Assembly (NCBI GenBank): GCA_020444515.1
Contig: JAHLKX010000007.1
Coordinates: 186,001-250,000, forward strand
Origin: Bacteroidota bacterium
GTDB lineage: Bacteria > Bacteroidota > Bacteroidia > Bacteroidales > JAADJA01
Direction: 5' to 3'
Length of the DNA: 64,000 bases
Positions 8,378-18,148 of the stretch are shown piece after piece. Numbering within the stretch: position 1 is the first letter of the stretch; each line of letters begins with the position of its first letter. The position numbers were made by a program, and so were the translations under genes. The notes under the pieces were generated by a model. That model worked only from the letters and a program-made list of their open reading frames with translations. It was not told where the DNA came from and ran no database searches.

Positions 8378-9319
8378 GTGAACGTTTATTTTAAAATATT
8401 GCGTTGGCCAAACCTGTTGATCATTATATTGACCCAGGGATTATTTCGATTTTGCATCGTTGAGCCATTCCTTAATCTGGGAAATGTCAATCCGGCATTT
8501 AACTATTTTCAATTTGGTTTGCTGGTACTGTCTACTTTGTTGATTGCAGGTGGAGGTTATATAATCAATGACTTCTTTGATCGAGGAGCTGACCAAATAA
8601 ATAAGCCTAATGATGTTTTAGTAGGTCGAATGATATCCTTAAGAGCTGTTAAACATTATTACTGGATACTTACCATCACAGGGATCATTATTGGATTTTA
8701 CCTGGCCATCAGTGTCCAGTATTACCTGCTTGGATTTATCTTTCCCATTGTTGCCATTTTACTCTGGTATTATTCATCCCAGTATCAGAAAACTGTTTTA
8801 GTAGGAAACATCCTCATTGCCATCATGTCGGGGTTAGTCGTGATCATCGTTTGGATATTTGAGCTATTTGCTCTACTGGCCGAACCCCTTAAGTATGTAG
8901 AGGTGATGGGATCCATAAAAATAACAGGATGGATTGCACTGGCATATACGCTCTTTGCCTTTTTATTGAGCCTGGTGAGAGAAGTTTTGAAAGATGCTGA
9001 GGACGTGGAAGGTGATCGGGAATCCGGATTCCGGACAATGGCAATTGTTCATGGTTTTAGATGGGTGCGGGGAGTTGCTGCCGGTATTGAAATTATAGTG
9101 ATCGGACTGCTCGCCTTATCACAGTTTCTGTTGTTCCAATATGATTATACGCTCGTATTCTGGTACCTGTTGATTGCTGTTCAAACCCTCTTGTTGTATT
9201 TGTTATATCATACTTTTCTGGCCTCAAAAAAGGAAGATTTTCATTTTTTGAGTAATGTTGCAAAAATGATCATGCTGGCCGGAATATTATCCATGCAGCT
9301 ATTTTATATCAGTTTATAA
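8378..9319 (+). CDS. UbiA-family prenyltransferase, geranylgeranylglycerol-phosphate synthase-like
   Basis: A 313-residue integral membrane protein with about eight helices. The first Asp-rich motif is INDFFDRGADQINKP (about 63-77), which binds prenyl diphosphate through Mg. The second is LKDAEDVEGDRESG (about 205-218). Bacteroidota relatives are usually annotated geranylgeranylglycerol-phosphate geranylgeranyltransferase, but the acceptor cannot be read from sequence. Menaquinone or another lipid acceptor is possible. The start is GTG, 37 bp after the KdsC-like gene. Its stop codon shares one base with the ATG of maf (TAATG), indicating translational coupling. Confidence 0.8.
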   Translation: MNVYFKILRWPNLLIIILTQGLFRFCIVEPFLNLGNVNPAFNYFQFGLLVLSTLLIAGGGYIINDFFDRGADQINKPNDVLVGRMISLRAVKHYYWILTITGIIIGFYLAISVQYYLLGFIFPIVAILLWYYSSQYQKTVLVGNILIAIMSGLVVIIVWIFELFALLAEPLKYVEVMGSIKITGWIALAYTLFAFLLSLVREVLKDAEDVEGDRESGFRTMAIVHGFRWVRGVAAGIEIIVIGLLALSQFLLFQYDYTLVFWYLLIAVQTLLLYLLYHTFLASKKEDFHFLSNVAKMIMLAGILSMQLFYISL

Positions 9320-9906
9320 TGTTAGCAGAAAAATTAAAGAATTATAAAGTTATTCTGGCCTCTCAATCCCCCCGACGACAGAACCTACTGAAAGAATTGA
9401 ACATTGATTTTGATGTGATGCCAGTGGATGTGGATGAGGTTTTCCCTGACAATTTAAAACACAAAGAAATAGCGCTTTATTTAAGTGAATTGAAGGCAAA
9501 AGCATTTGACTTTAAACAACTCTGCGAAAACTGCTTGATTATAACTTCCGACACAATTGTTTGGTTGGATGGTAAAATTCTTCAAAAACCGAATGATTTT
9601 GAAGATGCAGTCCGCATTTTGAAAACACTATCAGGGAGAATGCATGAGGTGATCACAGGTGTAACTTTCAGAACGATCGATAAAATGCATTCATTTCATT
9701 GTATCACCAAAGTTTATTTTAAAAACCTTACCGAAGAAGAGATCCGATGGTATGTAGAACATTATAAACCATACGATAAAGCGGGCGCCTATGGAGTCCA
9801 GGAATGGATCGGATATCTAGGGATTGAAAAAATTGAGGGTTCTTATCTAAATGTGGTTGGTCTGCCGGTTCATCTGGTTTATGAAGCGTTGTTACAGTTT
9901 GCTTAA
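9319..9906 (+). CDS. maf: Maf-family nucleoside triphosphate pyrophosphatase
   Basis: A 195-residue protein of normal Maf length. The N-terminal ASQSPRRQNLLKEL is the phosphate-binding signature. TSDTIVWLDGKILQKP and the C-terminal YDKAGAYGVQEWIG complete the active site. Maf proteins hydrolyse dTTP, UTP and modified nucleotides to monophosphates (house cleaning). Which subfamily applies (YhdE-like dTTP/UTP or YceF-like) is not resolved, although IIT(S)DT with GAYGVQ resembles the YhdE group. It is the last gene of the cluster, followed by a hairpin terminator. Confidence 0.92.
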   Translation: MLAEKLKNYKVILASQSPRRQNLLKELNIDFDVMPVDVDEVFPDNLKHKEIALYLSELKAKAFDFKQLCENCLIITSDTIVWLDGKILQKPNDFEDAVRILKTLSGRMHEVITGVTFRTIDKMHSFHCITKVYFKNLTEEEIRWYVEHYKPYDKAGAYGVQEWIGYLGIEKIEGSYLNVVGLPVHLVYEALLQFA

Positions 9907-9911
9907 ATAAT

Positions 9912-9940
9912 AAGAGGAGAATATAAATCCTCCTCTTTTA
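9912..9940. terminator. Bidirectional terminator between maf and the T9SS protein gene
   Basis: AAGAGGAG (9912-9919) pairs with CTCCTCTT (9930-9937) and is followed by T residues. It lies between two convergent genes and has A residues on the left side, so it can serve both strands. Confidence 0.65.
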
Positions 9941-9960
9941 TTTCGTACTGATCAGTTATC

Positions 9961-12900
9961 TCACTTCTGTAAAATAATTTTCCTGACCTCCGTATTCCTG
10001 TTTCCTTGAAGGATTAAATAATAAAGACCAGAAGGCTGATCCATCGATAAATCAATCATCCCCTCCCCATTAAGATTGCGGGTATAAATTTCAAGACCTG
10101 CAACATTTCGGAGTGTGATTTTATTAAAATTATCCAACCCATCGATGGTGAATTTTCCACTATTGGGATTGGGGAATATATTTAATTTGCTGTCCGGTAA
10201 TTGATCTATACCAGTAGTGGTCAATTGCATTCCTGTAAGAGCCGATTCACCGAGCATTGTGAAATTACCATCCCAATCGGGCATCATCGGATTGTAAATC
10301 ACATCAATGATGTGTTGTTCTTCGGTATCCGACATAAATACTTTCCAGGTGAGCCATTCTCCGATTGCAAAACCTTCTTTTATGGACGTAGCAGGATTAT
10401 CTCCATATACAATCAGTTTAAGAGAGTCCGCATCCGTCCACATTATCGATCCACCACATTTCATGGTTCCATTATCATTGAAGAAAACACCAATCCAATC
10501 TCCGGGAGACATAAAATCACTCTCCGATCCTTGTGTCGGTATATGGACAATATGTGTCATTGCAGTAGGTTGTGGCGACCATCCAATAGGAGAAGCTGCA
10601 GCAGGGATTACATTGATTTCAAGTGGTCCTGCCGGTATACTTTCACCCAGGTTGTAAAGGGCCGTAACTTCATAGTTATAAATGCCTGGTTCAAGGTTGA
10701 GATCGTTGTATTCACTTTCGGTAATCAATAAACTATCATTGAGCAAAAGACCATCTCTGTACACATTATAGCCGTAAAGTTCGAGCGACATTGAGTTCGA
10801 CTTCAAATTTGCAGGAGTTGGCTGAAATTTTGGCCTTAGTACTCCCGTATTTTTTAATTTTTGTTGGATGGGGTTTTGTAAGGGCGTCAGCGCCATTGCT
10901 TTACTATCCTGATCAACCAGGCCCCGAATGCTCCAGTTCATGTCAAGACCATAATAATTCAGGGTTATCCATTCAATGCCGTCATTCGATAAAAGGTTCC
11001 CTTTCCCTTCAACAGCGGGTCCCATGTCACATCCCGCTGGAAAGTCATCGGGTTCATGAACCACTTCGTAACCGATCCAAAGATAATTCGATGTATCTAC
11101 AGGTATCTGCATATTCAGTTGAATGTCGTTCCATTCCATGGGCGTAACAAATCCAACCGGCTGACTGAGCATCAGGTTCTCGGCATTTTCACCCATCCAA
11201 ACCTTGATGGTAAACATTGCATTTTCTGACCATGGCACAAAACCAATTGAACTCAATGATCCTCCATTGAAAGTCATAAGTTCTTCGGGACTAAATTTAG
11301 CGGCCACCATAAATGCGCCACCACCTGAATATCCGATCGCATTGGAACTTTCATCAGCACAAAATTGCAGGTAATCGCCGAAACCTCCGATCGGACTTTG
11401 CCAATCAAGTGCGACGTTATTGCTGTCAAGGCTTGCGGTGAAATTTTGGGGTATGGGCAACAAACTGGTACCCGATAATGGAATTTCAAAAATGGCACCT
11501 CCAGGATTTCCTGAAATGATCTGCAATTGGCCTGTAAAATCACCCGGTAATATGGGTGTAAAATAAACAGGAAAGGAGATTGTTCCGCCCGGATATAGAT
11601 ATACCGGGAAACTGACACTGGAAAATACATCAGGAGAAGCATTCATTGATTCAAGGAAAATATAGTCGTTACCAATATTTGTAATGGTGATATAGGAGGT
11701 TTTTGTAGTATTCACTGCCGTTAATCCAAATTGCACCGAATCAGGTGTGATCACAAGTTGTGCATCTCCGGAAACCGTAAGTTGTATTGGGAATTCAACA
11801 ACCGGGTTGTTGAGATTGTTGATCTCAAAAGCAATACTTCCCTCATAAGTTCCAGCAAATAAGGCAGATGAATTTAGCATAATGGTTAGCTCCGAATTTT
11901 CTCCCGGTTCAAGAGTCCCTGCCGAATCTGAAATTGACATCCAGGTTGCTGAGGGATAAGCGGACCAATTCAATGTAAAATTGCCGGTATTTTCAATATT
12001 AACGATATGTGAAGATGTTTCTCCGTTTTCCAGGCTATCAAGTATTTCCGTCGGATCAAAGCTTATTTCAGGAGCTCCGATCTGCACCATTTTCGTTGTT
12101 TGCGGACTTTCTCCTTCTGTATAAACAGCCGTTACACCATATTCATAAAGTCCAAACTCAAGTCCTGCATCAGTATATGATTGTTCGGGAATTAAAGAAC
12201 TATTGAGTTGAATATTATCCCGATAGACGTTAAATCCTAATACCTCAGATGATGGTGATTTTAAGGCAGGATTCTTTTTTGTTAAAGGCTGCAGATTCCC
12301 TAAAACTGGTATTCCCTGATTTACAATTTTGGAATTTGTTTCAATAACCGGATTTGTTGATAGTAAATTGAAATTTGAATTATCATCCAAAACGAAAACC
12401 TGTATGTTCCAGTTAAAGTCAAGCCCGTATGCATAGGTAGCTGAAATCCAACCCTCACCTGCATTGATCATATCGCCCTGCTCAATAATTGCAGGTCCTT
12501 CATCAATACTCGCAGGGTATTCGTCAGCAGGTTGAGTAACTTCAAATCCAACCCAAAGATCTTCTGACGGATCAATGTTGAATGGATTTTGGATAACGAT
12601 TTCATTCCATTGATTCAGCTGGTAATTGTTCACAACCTGCGAGATTATTGTAGTTTGTGCATCAATTCCTTTCCAGACTTTTAACGTGTATTGTGAATTG
12701 GCACTGCGGGGGAAAAAGGCTACTTTGACCACCGGCTTTCCGGCATAGTTGTTTAAATCCCCGGCAAACCAGCGTGCTGCATGTTGCCAGGTTCCTCCCG
12801 ATGTTAATCCAATAGCGCTGTAACTCTCACCGGAATCAAAATGGAGCCAGTCGCCCTCTCCACTTACTTCCATCTCCCACTGCAGATTTACATCCATATT

Positions 12901-14475
12901 ATCTATGGTTGCATTGACATATGCAGGAGGTTGAAGATATACATTGGCGGAAACCGGGACGATAACTTCCGGATTAAGCGCATCATTTGATTCAATAGTA
13001 ATATCTCCTGAAGTACTACCAAGTGAATTGGCATTAAACCCAACTTCCAGGATCATTTCCTGGTAGGGTAAAAGAAAATCTTCATAATCTCCCAATGCAA
13101 AATCCGGATTAGATGAGGTTATGGAAGATATTTGGAGCGTATCGGATCCATAATTGTTAATCGTAAGGTTGAGTGTGGGATTATTTCCCAGGATTACATC
13201 ACCAAAATTCAGTGATGGTGGTGTCACAGAAATCATAGGAGATCCAATAGCATAGATTTCAACAGGAATGGACGCTAAAGGATTACCAGGGTATTGCTCG
13301 TATATAATAAGTTCTCCTGTATTTGATCCAACATTTAATGCAGTTGTAAATACTGTAATGATCGATTCTTCTTGTTCTCCAGACTGCAAATAACCCACTT
13401 GCGGGTAGCCATAGAGCCAGTTCTCAGGACTGTATAAGATCCAATAAACATCCAATTCTCCGGTGTTAGCAATGGTAATAGAAGTCGTATAGGATTGTCC
13501 GATATAAACGGAATCCGTAATTGAATTGGGAGTAACTGTGATTTCCTGTGTTCCGAGCTGCACTGATACAGTTGATACATTGCTTTCCCCCGATGGATAA
13601 ACGGCCGAAACACCATAATTATAAATTCCGGTTCCTGGATCCTCATCCAAATATGAAGTGTCAGTAGATTCAAGTGAAGCGATCAGATCATTATTACGAT
13701 ATACATTATAGCCAATAACATCTGACATCATATCTCCCACTTTATTTTGATTGATGGGCAATCCTGCAGCCAAAAATGGCTTTGATACATTGCTGTAATT
13801 GGATTGAGCAGGTATTAGGGGGTAATTCAATACAAAGGATTTATTTCCATTTGAAACATAAACCCGGACATTGAAATTGTTATCAAGAAAATATGAACTG
13901 TAAAGGCTTTCCCATTCTCCATTCAGGTTCACCATATCGCCATATCCTGCTACCGCAGGACCATCATCAGCACCCGCAGGGAACTCACCAATCGGTTGAT
14001 TAACCTCATACCCCACCCACAAGTCCTGGAAATTGTCAATGTATAATGTATTATTGAGGTATACAAAGGTCCAATCGTCAACGACGGTACTGGTTATATT
14101 CTCACTCCATGCCAGGCTGTCTGCATTTTCTCCTCGCCAAATTCGAGCAGAATAAGTCGCTTCATCTCCGGCAAGAAAAAAAGCCAGCTTGTCGATGGTA
14201 TAACCGACCCACGGCGTTAATTGCTCGGAATCCCATCGTGCAGCAACTGCATATGTTCCGCCTTCCCCTCCCAATCCTATTGAATTTCCGGTAATGCCAT
14301 TATCCCAGCTTAGAAAGTCACCAGCAGTGGTATCTGGAGGACTCCAATTCAACTGAACATTGTCGTTAATTACTTGGGCTTGTAAATTATATGGGGGAAC
14401 TAAACTATTTTGTGCCTGAACTATTGAACCTAATAAAAAGAAAAAAATAAAAATAGTAATGCCGCTATTTTTCAT
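9961..14475 (-). CDS. Giant three-module T9SS-secreted surface protein
   Basis: About 1504 residues. The signal peptide is MKNSGITIFIFFFLLGSIVQ plus AQ. There are three repeats of one architecture: a lectin/cleaved-adhesin-like beta domain (each with ENLWVGYEV-type DLWVGYEV/DLWVGFEV/YLWIGYEV and WSIR/WNIQ strands), a fibronectin-III-like linker (GYNVYRNNDL, GFNVYRDNIQ, GYNVYRDGLL), and immunoglobulin-like choice-of-anchor-D domains (modules 1 and 2). The end is a T9SS type A sorting domain with NIFPNPNSGKFTI and GLYYLILQ. It should be exported by Sec, then moved across the outer membrane by the T9SS and anchored or released. The frame reaches further upstream to 14529, but 14475 gives a clean signal peptide. 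It is probably an adhesin or carbohydrate-binding protein. No catalytic domain is seen. Confidence 0.85.
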   Translation of the reverse strand: MKNSGITIFIFFFLLGSIVQAQNSLVPPYNLQAQVINDNVQLNWSPPDTTAGDFLSWDNGITGNSIGLGGEGGTYAVAARWDSEQLTPWVGYTIDKLAFFLAGDEATYSARIWRGENADSLAWSENITSTVVDDWTFVYLNNTLYIDNFQDLWVGYEVNQPIGEFPAGADDGPAVAGYGDMVNLNGEWESLYSSYFLDNNFNVRVYVSNGNKSFVLNYPLIPAQSNYSNVSKPFLAAGLPINQNKVGDMMSDVIGYNVYRNNDLIASLESTDTSYLDEDPGTGIYNYGVSAVYPSGESNVSTVSVQLGTQEITVTPNSITDSVYIGQSYTTSITIANTGELDVYWILYSPENWLYGYPQVGYLQSGEQEESIITVFTTALNVGSNTGELIIYEQYPGNPLASIPVEIYAIGSPMISVTPPSLNFGDVILGNNPTLNLTINNYGSDTLQISSITSSNPDFALGDYEDFLLPYQEMILEVGFNANSLGSTSGDITIESNDALNPEVIVPVSANVYLQPPAYVNATIDNMDVNLQWEMEVSGEGDWLHFDSGESYSAIGLTSGGTWQHAARWFAGDLNNYAGKPVVKVAFFPRSANSQYTLKVWKGIDAQTTIISQVVNNYQLNQWNEIVIQNPFNIDPSEDLWVGFEVTQPADEYPASIDEGPAIIEQGDMINAGEGWISATYAYGLDFNWNIQVFVLDDNSNFNLLSTNPVIETNSKIVNQGIPVLGNLQPLTKKNPALKSPSSEVLGFNVYRDNIQLNSSLIPEQSYTDAGLEFGLYEYGVTAVYTEGESPQTTKMVQIGAPEISFDPTEILDSLENGETSSHIVNIENTGNFTLNWSAYPSATWMSISDSAGTLEPGENSELTIMLNSSALFAGTYEGSIAFEINNLNNPVVEFPIQLTVSGDAQLVITPDSVQFGLTAVNTTKTSYITITNIGNDYIFLESMNASPDVFSSVSFPVYLYPGGTISFPVYFTPILPGDFTGQLQIISGNPGGAIFEIPLSGTSLLPIPQNFTASLDSNNVALDWQSPIGGFGDYLQFCADESSNAIGYSGGGAFMVAAKFSPEELMTFNGGSLSSIGFVPWSENAMFTIKVWMGENAENLMLSQPVGFVTPMEWNDIQLNMQIPVDTSNYLWIGYEVVHEPDDFPAGCDMGPAVEGKGNLLSNDGIEWITLNYYGLDMNWSIRGLVDQDSKAMALTPLQNPIQQKLKNTGVLRPKFQPTPANLKSNSMSLELYGYNVYRDGLLLNDSLLITESEYNDLNLEPGIYNYEVTALYNLGESIPAGPLEINVIPAAASPIGWSPQPTAMTHIVHIPTQGSESDFMSPGDWIGVFFNDNGTMKCGGSIMWTDADSLKLIVYGDNPATSIKEGFAIGEWLTWKVFMSDTEEQHIIDVIYNPMMPDWDGNFTMLGESALTGMQLTTTGIDQLPDSKLNIFPNPNSGKFTIDGLDNFNKITLRNVAGLEIYTRNLNGEGMIDLSMDQPSGLYYLILQGNRNTEVRKIILQK

Positions 14476-14634
14476 AGTGTTTAAAGTTTTGATTCTAAAT
14501 CTAAACAGAGTTGATTGTAGATTGTTCATATTCTTGACTGAGTAAATCTTTTAAGGCTGCCCAATAAAAAAATAGAAATAGAATTATCGGATTTATTACT
14601 CCAAAGCGAATGGAAATAGATTGTATATTAATTG

Positions 14635-14642
14635 TAATTTTG
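14635..14642 (+). promoter_or_regulatory. -7 promoter element of surE
   Basis: TAATTTTG is an exact TAnnTTTG match, followed by CCGC and then the ATG of surE. The expected start of transcription falls at or within a few bases of the start codon. Confidence 0.55.
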
Positions 14643-14646
14643 CCGC

Positions 14647-15429
14647 ATGGATAATTCAAAACCTACCATACTGGTTACTAACGATGATGGTGTTTTTGCT
14701 CCGGGATTGAGAAAATTGATCAGCATCGCACGATTATATGGAAATGTGGTGGTGGTGGCACCCGACACAGCCATGTCCGGCATGTCGCATGCCATCACTG
14801 TCAAAAATCCATTGCGTCTTCGAAAGATCGCTGAAGAGGATGGATATGTTGAATATAGCTGCAATGGAACGCCGGTTGATTCGGTTAAGCTTGGTGAAAA
14901 GGTAGTTGTCAGGGGAAAACCTGATCTGGTTTTATCGGGAATCAACCATGGATCGAATGCTTCAGTCAACGTAGTGTATTCGGGAACCATGGCAGCAGCT
15001 ATTGAAGCTTGTATTGATGGCATTCCGTCCATCGGATTTTCATTACTGGATTATTCCCATAAGGCTGATTTCAATGCTGTGGATAAATATATTAAAAGGA
15101 TTATTGAAGATGTGTTGGAGCATGGTTTACCACAAGGAGTCTGTTTAAATGTTAATATTCCGGCCATAAAAGCCCATGAAATTCAAGGCATAAAAGTGTG
15201 TCGGCAAGCTCGTGGCCGATGGGTAGAGTCTTTTGACGAAAGGATCGATCCGCATGAACGGGATTATTATTGGCTAACCGGCGTTTTTGAAGATGGTTCA
15301 GCTGATGAAGACACGGATTCATGGGCGCTGGCCAACAACTTTATTTCAGTGGTGCCCATCCATTACGATCTTACGGCCCATTATGCACTCGACAATCTTA
15401 AAAGCCGGAATTTGGAGCTAAAAGGATAA
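14647..15429 (+). CDS. surE: 5'/3'-nucleotidase SurE
   Basis: A 260-residue protein of normal SurE length. The N-terminal ILVTNDDGVFAPGL holds the metal-binding Asp pair. VAPDTAMSGMSHAIT and LVLSGINHGSNA (Asn ligand) complete the metal site. GTMAAAIEA is the conserved helix. SurE dephosphorylates nucleoside monophosphates and is linked to stationary-phase survival. It is followed by a small membrane protein and lpxB, a common Bacteroidota order. The -7 element ends 4 bases before ATG, so a leaderless or nearly leaderless mRNA is likely. Confidence 0.95.
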   Translation: MDNSKPTILVTNDDGVFAPGLRKLISIARLYGNVVVVAPDTAMSGMSHAITVKNPLRLRKIAEEDGYVEYSCNGTPVDSVKLGEKVVVRGKPDLVLSGINHGSNASVNVVYSGTMAAAIEACIDGIPSIGFSLLDYSHKADFNAVDKYIKRIIEDVLEHGLPQGVCLNVNIPAIKAHEIQGIKVCRQARGRWVESFDERIDPHERDYYWLTGVFEDGSADEDTDSWALANNFISVVPIHYDLTAHYALDNLKSRNLELKG

Positions 15430-15460
15430 TTGAATTTTACATGAATAAAGCTTTGAACCC

Positions 15461-15763
15461 ATGATGAATGCCATAAAAAAAGATCATTACCTTTTTGGAT
15501 TGCTGGTGGGCATTCTTGTTCCCCTTATTCTATATGGTATTATTCTGTTATTTAATTACATGCTGTTAATTATGGGAGTTGCTAAATTCTATCTTGATCA
15601 TGAAACCCATGTATTGGTGAGTCTTTTTGGTAATTTGTTGCCCATTCGTTATTATTTCGTAAACCTGGTATATGATAAAACCGGCCGGGGAGTATTACTA
15701 ATTACTTTTGTAGTTGTCCTTTTATTTTTTATTTTCAAAGATTTTCTGGGAATCAGCGTATGA
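15461..15763 (+). CDS. Small conserved membrane protein between surE and lpxB
   Basis: 100 residues with three hydrophobic segments (about 11-31, 35-60 weaker, 78-97) and a charged N-terminus. No known domain was recognised. Its stop codon overlaps the lpxB start by four bases (ATGA), so translation is coupled to lpxB. It probably sits in the inner membrane with LpxB. The starting codons ATG ATG at 15461 and 15464 cannot be separated by sequence. Confidence 0.65.
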   Translation: MMNAIKKDHYLFGLLVGILVPLILYGIILLFNYMLLIMGVAKFYLDHETHVLVSLFGNLLPIRYYFVNLVYDKTGRGVLLITFVVVLLFFIFKDFLGISV

Positions 15764-16884
15764 AATATTATATCATAGCGGGTGAAGCCTCTGGTGATTT
15801 GCATGCATCGAATTTAATGAAGGAACTAAAGCGACAGGATCCTTCATCCGAATTTCGATGCTGGGGTGGCGATTTGATGGTGGCCCAGGGTGGTCAATTG
15901 GTTAAGCATTATCGTGATTTGGCCTTCATGGGGTTCCTGGAGGTTGTGACCAATCTCCGAACCATTCTCGGGAATATTCGGCTTTGTAAAGAGGATATGC
16001 TCAATTATCAGCCAGATGCTGTCATACTTGTTGATTATCCAGGCTTCAATCTGAGAATTGCTGAATTTGCTAAAAAACAAGGATTCAAAGTTTTTTACTA
16101 TATCTCGCCTCAAGTTTGGGCCTGGAAAAAATCGAGGGTATACAAAATCAAAAAATTCGTCGATCGCATGTTTGTGATCCTCCCTTTCGAAAAGGAATTT
16201 TATGCGCAGTATGGTTATGAAGTTGAATTTGTGGGCCACCCCTTGCTTGATATGATTGATGCTCTTCCTCTTAACGATGGTCAGGAGTTCAGGATTGAAA
16301 ACGGATTGTCCAATGAACCGATCATTGCACTCCTGCCCGGTAGCCGTAAACAGGAAATCAAAAAAATGCTCTCGGTTATGTTATCCGTAGTAAGCGGATT
16401 CCCCAGCTATCAATTTGTAGTTGCAGGTGCCCCTTCGCAGGATAAGGAATTTTATGACCAGATCATTGGGCAGGCTCACGTAAAATTCATTGAAGGGAAA
16501 ACCCATCGTTTATTGCAAAACGCGCATGCTGCTCTTGTTACTTCAGGTACTGCCACCCTTGAAACCGCACTTTTCCAGGTACCGGAAGTGGTATGTTACA
16601 AGAGCAGTTTCATTAGTTATACCATTGCCAGGATGGTCATCGACCGATCAATCATTAAATTTATTTCACTGGTGAACCTGATCATGGACAAAGAGGTTGT
16701 AAAAGAACTGATTCAAAAAGATTTCAATCCGAAAAAATTAAAAAAAGAATTGGCCAAAGTTACCGGGGATCATGAGTACCGAAATAAATTATTCAAAGAC
16801 TATAAATTACTGGCTGATCAATTAGGTGGTCCCGGAGCCAGTCAAAAAACCGCTTCATTGATTTTGAACGCTTTGAAAGATTAG
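15760..16884 (+). CDS. lpxB: Lipid-A-disaccharide synthase
   Basis: A 374-residue GT19 enzyme of normal length. It opens with the family signature YYIIAGEASGDLHA, then AFMGFLEVV, ILVDYPGFNLRIA and the YYISPQVWAWKKSRV block. The nucleotide-binding half has LLPGSRKQEI and VTSGTATLETAL. LpxB joins UDP-2,3-diacylglucosamine to lipid X at the inner membrane, giving the lipid A disaccharide. The start overlaps the upstream small membrane gene by 4 bp. Confidence 0.95.
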   Translation: MKYYIIAGEASGDLHASNLMKELKRQDPSSEFRCWGGDLMVAQGGQLVKHYRDLAFMGFLEVVTNLRTILGNIRLCKEDMLNYQPDAVILVDYPGFNLRIAEFAKKQGFKVFYYISPQVWAWKKSRVYKIKKFVDRMFVILPFEKEFYAQYGYEVEFVGHPLLDMIDALPLNDGQEFRIENGLSNEPIIALLPGSRKQEIKKMLSVMLSVVSGFPSYQFVVAGAPSQDKEFYDQIIGQAHVKFIEGKTHRLLQNAHAALVTSGTATLETALFQVPEVVCYKSSFISYTIARMVIDRSIIKFISLVNLIMDKEVVKELIQKDFNPKKLKKELAKVTGDHEYRNKLFKDYKLLADQLGGPGASQKTASLILNALKD

Positions 16885-16913
16885 CTGTTTACCAATCAAA
16901 ACAAACTTTTTTT

Positions 16914-17729
16914 ATGGATGATAAAATAGTGCTGGTCACCGGTTCAACCGACGGCATTGGAAAACAAACTGCTATTGATTTGTGCCGCCTAAGAGCAAAG
17001 GTCATTGTTCACGGAAGAAATGAACAAAAGGCTAAAGAAACTATGGAAGATATAGCCCGTCAAACAGGAAATCAGAATCTGGACTATGTAAAAGCCGACC
17101 TGGCATCTATGGATCAGATCAGAAATATGGCTGAAGAAATCAAAAGTAAGTATGATCGCATTGATGTTTTAATCAACAATGCCGGTGTGTTTATGAACCG
17201 AAGGGAGCTGAGCCAGGATGGTTTTGAAATGACCTTTGCAGTGAATCATATCTCATATTTCTTATTGACCGGATTGCTCCTCGATCTGATCAAAAAATCC
17301 GATTATGCCCGGATTGTCAATGTAGCTTCTATGGCTCATGCCAGTTCGTTGGATTTCGATAATTTGAATGGTGAAAAATATTTTGAAGGGTATGATGCCT
17401 ATTCCAGGTCTAAATTGTGCAATATTCTATTTACTTACAAACTGGCCAGGATGCTAAAGGGAACCCATGTAACAATAAATGCATTGCATCCCGGTGTGAT
17501 TAGCACCAAGCTACTGCACAAAGGTTTTGGCGGTGGTGGTTCTACCCTCTCACAAGGTTCTGAAACCAGCGTTTTTCTGGCCACCTCATGCGAAGTGGGA
17601 GAAATATCAGGAAAGTATTTTTCCAACAGCCGGATGGTAAATTCTTCCAAAGTATCCTATGATGTTTCTATTCAGGATGAGCTTTGGAACAAGTGTGAAG
17701 AATATATAAAAATGAAATCTCCTGAATGA
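16914..17729 (+). CDS. Short-chain dehydrogenase/reductase, retinol-dehydrogenase-like
   Basis: A 271-residue classical SDR. The cofactor motif TGSTDGIGK is at about 9-17. HGRN after the second strand favours NADP(H). NNAG is present, and the catalytic Ser and Tyr-x-x-x-Lys are in VASMAH and YSRSK. The overall pattern resembles the RDH11-14/WW-domain oxidoreductase branch, whose bacterial members have unknown substrates. It starts 29 bp after lpxB and may share its transcript. No neighbour reveals a substrate. Confidence 0.85.
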   Translation: MDDKIVLVTGSTDGIGKQTAIDLCRLRAKVIVHGRNEQKAKETMEDIARQTGNQNLDYVKADLASMDQIRNMAEEIKSKYDRIDVLINNAGVFMNRRELSQDGFEMTFAVNHISYFLLTGLLLDLIKKSDYARIVNVASMAHASSLDFDNLNGEKYFEGYDAYSRSKLCNILFTYKLARMLKGTHVTINALHPGVISTKLLHKGFGGGGSTLSQGSETSVFLATSCEVGEISGKYFSNSRMVNSSKVSYDVSIQDELWNKCEEYIKMKSPE

Positions 17730-17939
17730 ATTTTTATGGTGGATGCCAGGGTTTTAAAATTACAATATCACAATCCATAATGCTGATTAGAAGTAATTTC
17801 CATTTGTAAATCTTAATCCGAGCTGTTACGAAACAAAATCATTCATATTGATATGCAACCAATAAAAAGCAACTACTGTCTGTTTAATGTGCCAGGAAAA
17901 TGACACCATAACATTTTTATTCTACAATTATTTAACACG

Positions 17940-18137
17940 ATGGCAATCTTAAAAAAGAAAGATAAGAGGGAAAAAGGTCTGGAAGCAATTAACGGACACA
18001 AGGGCAAACGTAAAGTTTACGAGGCTTATAAAAAACAAAACCCTGAAATGGCTGAGGAATATATCAAGTTCCATTCGAAACAACCCGACGCAGTTTATAT
18101 CACCTGGGATAAGGATAAAGAGCGATTTACTTCTTAA
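17940..18137 (+). CDS. Small basic hypothetical protein
   Basis: 65 residues, rich in Lys and Glu, starting MAILKKKDKREKGLEAINGH. There is no signal peptide or membrane segment. It contains YEAYKKQNPEMAEEYIKFH, which looks like two amphipathic helices, and ends in ITWDKDKERFTS. I recognise no family. It stands alone after a 210-bp spacer and before a convergent ctaB. The opposite-strand frame is hydrophobic and unlikely. It is probably real because the amino acid composition is that of a normal soluble protein. Confidence 0.55.
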   Translation: MAILKKKDKREKGLEAINGHKGKRKVYEAYKKQNPEMAEEYIKFHSKQPDAVYITWDKDKERFTS

Positions 18138-18148
18138 AGAAGGCAATT

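Noticed and set aside
10201..10731. Plus-strand open frame of 176 codons
   Set aside because: It is antisense to the giant T9SS protein, whose domains are clear. The product is rich in Cys, His and Arg with no domain.
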